A DNA stretch of 6,591 nt from Synergistaceae bacterium (GTDB taxonomy: Bacteria; Synergistota; Synergistia; Synergistales; Aminobacteriaceae), in NCBI GenBank assembly GCA_017447325.1, contig JAFSNU010000465.1, positions 1 to 6,591 of the forward strand, read 5' to 3'. The translations under genes and the position numbers were made by a program. Numbering within the stretch: the first letter of the stretch is position 1; each line of letters starts with the position of its first letter. Shown here in pieces: positions 1-3,580 of the stretch. A model generated the notes under the pieces. It saw only the letters and a program-made list of their open reading frames with translations. It made no database searches and was not told the DNA's origin.

Positions 1-861
1 CAGCACGGATATAATTTGCCGTCGGGTCTTGATATTTTATTTAGCGGCAACTTGCCCGAGGGCGCAGGCTTGTCATCTTCTGCTGCAATAGAAGTTTTGA
101 CGGGACGCGTTATAAATGATTTATTTAATTTTAATCTTGACGGCGTGAAAATTGCGCTTTATGCTCAAGAGGCCGAGAATAATTTTGTCGGAATGCACTG
201 CGGCATCATGGATCAGTTCGCGTCGAGCATGGGCAGGAAAGATCACGCGGTGCTTTTGGACTGCGCGACTTTAAAATACGAGTACGCGCCTTTAAGCCTC
301 GGCGATTATAAAATAGTTATAACTAACTCGAACATGCCGCACTCGCTTAATAACTCGGCTTATAATTTAAGACGTGAGCAGTGCGAGGCAGCTTTAAGCG
401 ACTTGCAGAAAATTGTGAAGATTAAAAAATTATGCGAGTTAAATTTGAGCGAGTTTAAAGCAGTGAAGGACGCGATTAAAACTCCTGAGGCTTTGAAGCG
501 AGCCCGTCACGCAATCAGCGAGAACGCGCGGACTTTGCAGGCTGTTAATGCGTTAAAGGCCGGCGACTTAAAAACTTTTGGAGAATTAATGAACGCGTCG
601 CATGTGTCGCTTCGAGATGATTACGAAGTCACTATTCCGGAGCTTGATATTTTGGCGGAGCTTGCCTGGGCTTGCGAGGGCGTCGCTGGCTCGAGAATGA
701 CAGGCGGCGGTTTCGGCGGCTGCACTGTCAGCATCGTCAAAGAAAGTTTTATTGAAAATTTTAAAAATAAAGTCGGCGAAAATTATTTCAAGCGCACGGG
801 ACGCAAAGCGGACTTTTATGTGACTGAGACGTCCGACGGAGCGCGGAGAGTTGAGATTTAA
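1..861 (+). CDS. galK: Galactokinase, C-terminal 286 residues (5' end outside window)
   Basis: Galactokinase phosphorylates alpha-D-galactose with ATP to galactose-1-phosphate, the first committed Leloir step, in the cytoplasm. The frame is open from base 1, so the gene begins upstream; about 100 residues, including the N-terminal galactose-binding signature, are missing compared with the usual ~380-390. Visible GHMP-kinase features are the ATP-binding motif LPEGAGLSSSAA (fragment residues about 19-30), the catalytic-Asp segment CGIMDQFAS with Asp at fragment residue 71, the galactokinase-type stretch HSLNNSAYNLRREQCEAAL (about 113-131), and the C-terminal glycine motif SRMTGGGFGGC (about 231-241). 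All argue for a functional enzyme and for galactokinase over mevalonate or homoserine kinase. An internal TTG at 16 is not the start, because conserved sequence is already running through it. It ends in TAA and is followed after 150 bases by a hairpin terminator. No other gal genes are in view. Confidence 0.95.
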   Translation, partial: QHGYNLPSGLDILFSGNLPEGAGLSSSAAIEVLTGRVINDLFNFNLDGVKIALYAQEAENNFVGMHCGIMDQFASSMGRKDHAVLLDCATLKYEYAPLSLGDYKIVITNSNMPHSLNNSAYNLRREQCEAALSDLQKIVKIKKLCELNLSEFKAVKDAIKTPEALKRARHAISENARTLQAVNALKAGDLKTFGELMNASHVSLRDDYEVTIPELDILAELAWACEGVAGSRMTGGGFGGCTVSIVKESFIENFKNKVGENYFKRTGRKADFYVTETSDGARRVEI

Positions 862-970
862 AATTTTAAATTTTTATGGATTAAGCTTTAAAAATTTTTA
901 CGGCGCGAATTAAAATTTAAAATTTCTTGCGTGAGCTTGTGATAAAAATTTTTGCGGGCGATGCGTTGAG

Positions 971-988
971 TTAAATTTTAAAATTTAA
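971..988. repeat. 18-bp perfect AT-only palindrome in galK-peptidase spacer
   Basis: TTAAATTTTAAAATTTAA reads the same on both strands. The surrounding spacer (862-1011) is made almost entirely of alternating A- and T-tracts (AAATTTTAAATTTTT near 861, TAAAATTTAAAATTT near 911), and similar tracts recur at 3523-3565. Such runs bend DNA and attract AT-binding nucleoid proteins. In DNA this AT-rich, palindromes also arise by chance, so a specific operator cannot be claimed. I see no convincing -35/-10 pair in 862-1011. Confidence 0.35.
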
Positions 989-1011
989 TTTAAAAATTTA
1001 AGATTTATATT

Positions 1012-1056
1012 AAAATCTAAACGGTGCGATAATAAAGTATCGTTTAGATTTTTTAT
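1012..1056 (+). terminator. Hairpin terminator after galK, or leader hairpin of the peptidase gene
   Basis: AAAATCTAAACG (1012-1023) is the exact reverse complement of CGTTTAGATTTT (1041-1052). This gives a 12-bp stem followed by a T-run at 1049-1054. The inner part can refold: AAAATCTAAA/TTTAGATTTT (10 bp), a 5-nt bulge CGGTG, then CGATA (1027-1031) with TATCG (1038-1042) around a six-base loop. As an intrinsic terminator it would end the galK transcript 195 bases past its stop codon. It lies only about 27 bases before the next SD, so it may also be transcribed as the leader of the following gene. Confidence 0.7.
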
Positions 1057-1089
1057 TTTAATTTTTATTTTAATTTTAATCTGGAGATT

Positions 1090-3033
1090 ATGAGCATGAG
1101 TAAAAATAATATTAAGCGCGTTGAGCTTCACGATATTTTGAAATATAAATTTCTTTCAAGTCCAAAGTTTTCGCCGGACGGAAATATTGTAGCGTTTAAA
1201 GTCAGCAATGCTGATGTCGAGGCGAATAATTATAAAAGTTATATCTGGCTGTATTATATAAATGAAGAAGTTTTGACGCAGCTCACGAGCTTTGGCAGCG
1301 AAGGCGCGTTTTGCTGGAGCGTTGACGGGCGGGAAATTTTGTTTGTGAGTAATCGCGATTTAAATAATCAAGTTAAAAATTCTGAGATTTATAAAATAGA
1401 TATTCACGGCGGCGAGGCGAGATTAAAATTTAAAGCTGAAAGATCTATAAGCGAGTTATGGGACACGGCAAGCGGTTTATTAATTAAAAATTTGGACTTG
1501 CGCGAGCCTGAGAAGTTAGAGGGCGCGGACTATATGATCTTTACTCAAATTCCGTTTTGCTCGAACGGGTCTAACTATACGGCTCAAAGACGCAATAGAT
1601 TAAGTTTAATTAAAGCTGAAGATTTTATAGACTTAACGCCCGAGAGCATGGACGTCTTGAACGTGAAATTAAATCAAAATAAAATTTATTTCGCGGCGAA
1701 AGATTATGAAGACGTAATGCCGTTGACGACCGGAATTTTTAAAATTGATTTAAATAATTTGAGCATGAGCGAGTTATTAGAGCAAGGTCATTACACGTGG
1801 GCGTGCGCGGACGAGTTTAATGATAAATTATTGTTGACCGGCACGGACATGAAACGTTACGGCTTGAACGAGAACAAGAAATTTTTTGTATTAAATAATG
1901 AAAATAATTTGGAGTGCTTTACGCCGGAATTAGATTCGTGTTTAGATAATCGCATAGTCTGCGACTGCCGCTATGGCATTAAGCTCGACGGCGCGGAGTT
2001 TGTCGTTGATAATGGCAAGGCGTATTATATCAGCACTGAAGATTATAAAGCGTATTTATATGAATTAAATGCTCAGGGCAAGATTAAAAAATTAACTGAG
2101 AGCTTAAGCAGCGTTGACGACTTTGATGTTAAGAATAATAAAGCGGCTGTTATAGCTTTAGAAAATTTAAATTTGCAGGAGCTATATATAATAGAAGAAG
2201 ATTGTGCGAAATGCGTCACGAGTTTTAATGCTGAAGCTTTGAAAGATTTGGATTTAAGCAAGCCTGAGTACGCGCATATCGAGAACGGAACGCCTGAAGG
2301 ATTAGACTGCTGGTACATGAGGCCGATAAATTTTGAAGTCGGGAAAAAATATCCGGCGATACTGCACATACACGGCGGGCCGAAAGTGACGTTCGGAGAC
2401 GTGTTCGATCATGAGATGCAACTTTTGGCGGCTCAGGGCTGGGCTGTTATCTTTTGTAACCCGAGAGGCGCGGCGGGCAAGGGCGACAAGTTCGCGGATA
2501 TTAGAGGCGGCTACGGCACTGTTGATTATGATGATATTATGACGCTGACGGACTGGGCGGTAAAGACTTTGCCGTTTATCGATGAGAATAGATTAGGCGT
2601 GACGGGCGGCTCTTACGGCGGCTACATGACGAACTGGATTATCGGCCACACGAATAAATTCTGCGCGGCTGTCACTCAGCGCAGCATATCGAACTGGACG
2701 AGCAAAGAGGGAATGAGCGACATCGGCTATTACTTTGTGCCGGATCAGCAGCTTGCGGACATAGGCGAAGATATAAGCGCGTTATGGGACTGCTCGCCGT
2801 TGAAATTTGCAAATCAAGTTCGAACGCCGACGTTATTTATTCACTCGGATCAAGACCAGAGATGCGAGCTTGGCCAAGGGCTGCAATTTTTTACGGCTTT
2901 AAAGAAGAACGGCATCGAAGCAAAAATTTGCGTGTTCAAAGGCGAGAATCATGATTTAAGCAGAAACGGCAGACCGAAGCCGCGCCTCGCGAGACTTGGC
3001 GAGATAGTAAAGTGGTTCAGAGAGCATTTTTAA
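1090..3033 (+). CDS. S9 family peptidase (prolyl oligopeptidase / acylaminoacyl-peptidase type)
   Basis: A serine peptidase of clan SC, expected to cleave short peptides in the cytoplasm; no signal peptide is visible. The N-terminal ~390 residues look like the beta-propeller that restricts access to the active site, starting with LSSPKFSPDGNIVAFKVS. The alpha/beta-hydrolase domain runs from about residue 395 to 647 with HGGP (428-431, oxyanion region), the nucleophile in GGSYGG (Ser508), Asp589 in HSDQDQR and His621 in ENHD. The triad and the length (647) are intact and typical. Start choice: GGAG (1083-1086) is only 3 bases from ATG 1090 but 9 bases from the in-frame ATG 1096, so translation may begin at 1096 (MSKNNIK), two residues later. 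Residues match the S9 acylaminoacyl-peptidase/YuxL-like group better than true prolyl oligopeptidase, but substrate specificity cannot be read from sequence. It appears to be monocistronic, with strong hairpins on both sides. Confidence 0.93.
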   Translation: MSMSKNNIKRVELHDILKYKFLSSPKFSPDGNIVAFKVSNADVEANNYKSYIWLYYINEEVLTQLTSFGSEGAFCWSVDGREILFVSNRDLNNQVKNSEIYKIDIHGGEARLKFKAERSISELWDTASGLLIKNLDLREPEKLEGADYMIFTQIPFCSNGSNYTAQRRNRLSLIKAEDFIDLTPESMDVLNVKLNQNKIYFAAKDYEDVMPLTTGIFKIDLNNLSMSELLEQGHYTWACADEFNDKLLLTGTDMKRYGLNENKKFFVLNNENNLECFTPELDSCLDNRIVCDCRYGIKLDGAEFVVDNGKAYYISTEDYKAYLYELNAQGKIKKLTESLSSVDDFDVKNNKAAVIALENLNLQELYIIEEDCAKCVTSFNAEALKDLDLSKPEYAHIENGTPEGLDCWYMRPINFEVGKKYPAILHIHGGPKVTFGDVFDHEMQLLAAQGWAVIFCNPRGAAGKGDKFADIRGGYGTVDYDDIMTLTDWAVKTLPFIDENRLGVTGGSYGGYMTNWIIGHTNKFCAAVTQRSISNWTSKEGMSDIGYYFVPDQQLADIGEDISALWDCSPLKFANQVRTPTLFIHSDQDQRCELGQGLQFFTALKKNGIEAKICVFKGENHDLSRNGRPKPRLARLGEIVKWFREHF

Positions 3034-3049
3034 AAATTTAATATATAAT

Positions 3050-3103
3050 AAAACGGTCTTGAGTTTTAATTTTTAATTAAAGCTTGAGGCCGTTTTTATT
3101 TTA
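3050..3103 (+). terminator. Strong intrinsic terminator of the S9 peptidase gene
   Basis: Beginning 17 bases after the stop codon, 3050-3071 pairs with 3075-3096 as an uninterrupted 22-bp stem (AAAACGGTCTTGAG... with ...CTTGAGGCCGTTTT) that includes four or five G-U type pairs, closed by a three-base loop. The 3' side runs into TTTTTATTTTA (3093-3103). The GC-rich core ACGGTC/GGCCGT sits at the base, next to the T-run, as in a classical rho-independent terminator. Confidence 0.9.
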
Positions 3104-3169
3104 TGAGAATTTAATTATTAAAATTTATTTTATTAATATTAAAGAGAGGCTTGAATAAAATATAAAAAT

Positions 3170-3199
3170 TTGAGCTTGTGAGTTCTAAAAATTTATTAT
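3170..3199 (+). promoter_or_regulatory. Candidate promoter for the small structured transcript
   Basis: TTGAGC (3170-3175) is separated by 18 bases from TATTAT (3194-3199); an alternative is TTGTGA (3176-3181), 15 bases, TATGAT (3197-3202). Either would start RNA near 3205-3210, about 115-120 bases ahead of the small gene at 3325 and downstream of the peptidase terminator, so the cassette would be its own transcription unit. Matches to sigma-70 consensus are moderate, and the AT-rich background makes -10-like hexamers common. I see nothing else in 3104-3169. Confidence 0.45.
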
Positions 3200-3243
3200 G
3201 ATAAAATGATTTCAGATTAAGTTAATTAATTTTAATTTGATTT

Positions 3244-3320
3244 AGGAGAGTCCCCGACAGTTTGCCGGGGAACTGTCGTGAAGGCTTAAAAAATTTCTCC
3301 CCGGCAACTTGGGGGTGAGA
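3244..3320 (+). promoter_or_regulatory. Two-state folded leader controlling the small gene's SD
   Basis: Four pairings compete. (A) CGACAGTT 3255-3262 with AACTGTCG 3271-3278, 8 bp, loop TGCCGGGG. (B) TCCCCG 3251-3256 with CGGGGA 3266-3271. (C) TTGCCGGGGA 3262-3271 with TCCCCGGCAA 3298-3307, 10 perfect bp. (D) 3296-3302 with 3313-3320, 7 bp with one bulged T, burying the SD GGGGGTGAG. C and D share 3298-3302 and cannot coexist: C frees the SD, A plus D hides it. The loop of A is complementary to 3299-3306, so an H-type pseudoknot with a ~20-nt A-rich third loop is also possible. AGGAGAG at 3244-3250 looks like an SD of its own. I do not recognise any known riboswitch class here. The pairings are read directly; their regulatory meaning is inferred. 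Confidence 0.6.
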
Positions 3321-3459
3321 TCTGATGAAAGACCTCGCTGAACTTCTGAGAGCAATTGCTCAACTGATAACAGCCATAGCGTCATTAATCCGATCAATAA
3401 AAAAGAGATAAACGCTGGCTAACCTCTACCTCTTCATCCACCGGTTAGGCGGCAACCTG
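3302..3459. repeat. Direct repeat pair CGGCAACTTG / CGGCAACCTG
   Basis: CGGCAACTTG at 3302-3311 overlaps the start of the small gene's SD, and CGGCAACCTG at 3450-3459 covers the loop and 3' arm of the 3' hairpin; 9 of 10 bases are identical. The complement of the second copy, CAGGTTGCCG, can pair with all ten bases of the first, using one G-U pair. An antisense RNA made across 3450-3459 could therefore bind both ends of the mRNA. A weaker relative, CCGCAACTC, lies at 3482-3490. Confidence 0.6.
3325..3411 (+). CDS. 28-residue cationic amphipathic peptide, candidate type I toxin
   Basis: ATG 3325 to TAA 3409-3411, preceded by a strong SD (GGGGGTGAG, 3311-3319; 5 bases from ATG). The peptide begins MKDLAELLRAIAQ and ends SLIRSIKKR. 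Hydrophobic residues fall at 4, 7/8, 11, 14/15, 18, 21/22 and 25; polar or charged ones at 2, 6, 9, 13, 16, 20, 23 and 27, with Ala at 5, 10, 12, 17 and 19 between them. This is an almost ideal amphipathic helix with a basic tail and net charge about +4, so it should bind membranes; it is less purely hydrophobic than a classical single transmembrane toxin. Four of five leucines use CTN codons while the neighbouring genes mostly use TTA/TTG, hinting at separate origin. The structured leader, structured 3' region and probable antisense RNA suggest a tightly silenced toxin. Alternatives are a secreted membrane-active peptide, a leader peptide, or a small membrane-protein regulator. I do not recognise the family. 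Confidence 0.6.
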   Translation: MKDLAELLRAIAQLITAIASLIRSIKKR

Positions 3460-3470
3460 ACCGGCAGCGT
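3412..3470 (+). other. Structured 3' region of the small-gene transcript
   Basis: ACGCTG (3412-3417, right after the stop codon) pairs with CAGCGT (3465-3470). Directly abutting it, CCGGTTAGG (3441-3449) pairs with CCTGACCGG (3456-3464), 9 bp with one G-U, around the loop CGGCAA. An alternative is CTAACC (3419-3424) with GGTTAG (3443-3448). The unpaired pyrimidine-rich stretch 3418-3440 contains TTCATCCACC (3433-3442), which can pair with GATGAA (3324-3329, covering the start codon) and GGTG (3314-3317, in the SD) if six bases bulge out. ATTATTTT after 3470 could serve as a weak terminator tail on the + strand. Confidence 0.6.
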
Positions 3471-3481
3471 ATTATTTTCCG

Positions 3482-3500
3482 CCGCAACTCTCCTGTGCGG
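3482..3500. other. Hairpin presenting CTCTCCT / AGGAGAG in its loop
   Basis: CCGCA (3482-3486) pairs with TGCGG (3496-3500), loop ACTCTCCTG. The loop's CTCTCCT (3488-3494) is exactly complementary to AGGAGAG (3244-3250) at the far end of the block, so on the + strand the 3' loop could mask the upstream SD-like sequence. On the minus strand the same loop shows AGGAGAG and would be the first hairpin of the predicted antisense RNA, suited to loop-loop contact with the sense hairpin. Confidence 0.5.
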
Positions 3501-3509
3501 TATAAAATA

Positions 3510-3538
3510 ATTATAGCATAATAAAATTTTAAAATATA
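3510..3538 (-). promoter_or_regulatory. Extended -10 promoter for the antisense RNA
   Basis: On the minus strand 3518-3510 reads TGCTATAAT, a perfect extended -10 (TGN plus consensus TATAAT). The -35 position 17 bases upstream (3538-3533, TATATT) is poor, but the extended -10 and the A/T tracts upstream (UP-element-like) can compensate. It faces away from the GH57 gene and into the 3' side of the small gene. It is the best single promoter element in the window. Confidence 0.55.
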
Positions 3539-3543
3539 AAAAT

Positions 3544-3560
3544 TTTTAGCTAAGCTAAAA
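3544..3560. promoter_or_regulatory. Perfect 8-bp dyad ahead of the GH57 gene, candidate operator
   Basis: TTTTAGCT (3544-3551), a central A, then AGCTAAAA (3553-3560). The one-base centre is too short for a good RNA hairpin, which favours a DNA-binding dimer site. It ends 4 bases before the SD AAAGGA and 20 bases before the GH57 start, and lies upstream of the antisense promoter on the other strand, so a bound protein could influence both. The inner TAGCTAAGCTA is not a simple A/T-tract palindrome. No regulator gene is in the window to link it to. Confidence 0.4.
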
Positions 3561-3580
3561 TTTAAAGGATGTGTTAGGCT

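Larger units (their letters stand above)
3396..3504 (-). ncRNA. Predicted ~105-nt antisense RNA (candidate antitoxin)
   Basis: Read on the minus strand, an extended -10 at 3518-3510 predicts a start near 3504-3502. The RNA would begin with hairpin CCGCA/TGCGG (3500-3496 with 3486-3482) exposing the loop CAGGAGAGT. It continues with ACGCTG (3470-3465) ... CAGCGT (3417-3412) enclosing CCGGTCAGG/CCTAACCGG with the loop TTGCCG. Directly after the stem comes a T-rich run, TTATCTCTTTTTTATT (3411-3396), a good intrinsic terminator. The RNA is fully complementary to the 3' region and last codons of the small gene. Its TTGCCG loop also matches the CGGCAA next to that gene's SD. This is the arrangement of convergent type I antitoxin RNAs such as Fst/RNAII or 3'-overlapping SR4-like RNAs. 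Existence of the transcript is inferred; promoter, hairpins and T-run are seen. Confidence 0.5.

Noticed and set aside
16..18. TTG at 16 as the start of galactokinase
   Set aside because: The frame is open to base 1 and the protein already carries family sequence there; about 100 N-terminal residues must lie upstream of the window.
2073..2369. 98-codon open frame on the minus strand inside the S9 peptidase gene
   Set aside because: It lies fully antisense to a conserved gene with an intact triad, with no SD and no recognisable protein; it is a shadow frame.
3244..3324. Known riboswitch classes (SAM-II, preQ1, fluoride, c-di-GMP) for the leader
   Set aside because: The pseudoknot-like layout is reminiscent, but I could not match conserved ligand-binding nucleotides of any of these; an Rfam scan would settle it.
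3413..3470. Integron attC-like site (GTTAGGC with an imperfect GGCTAAC partner)
   Set aside because: The partner core does not fit RYYYAAC on the same strand, the spacing is only about 21 bases, and no integrase or cassette array is present.
3302..3490. CRISPR-like repeat array from the CGGCAAC copies
   Set aside because: Only two good 10-base copies and one weak one, with irregular spacing and no cas genes.
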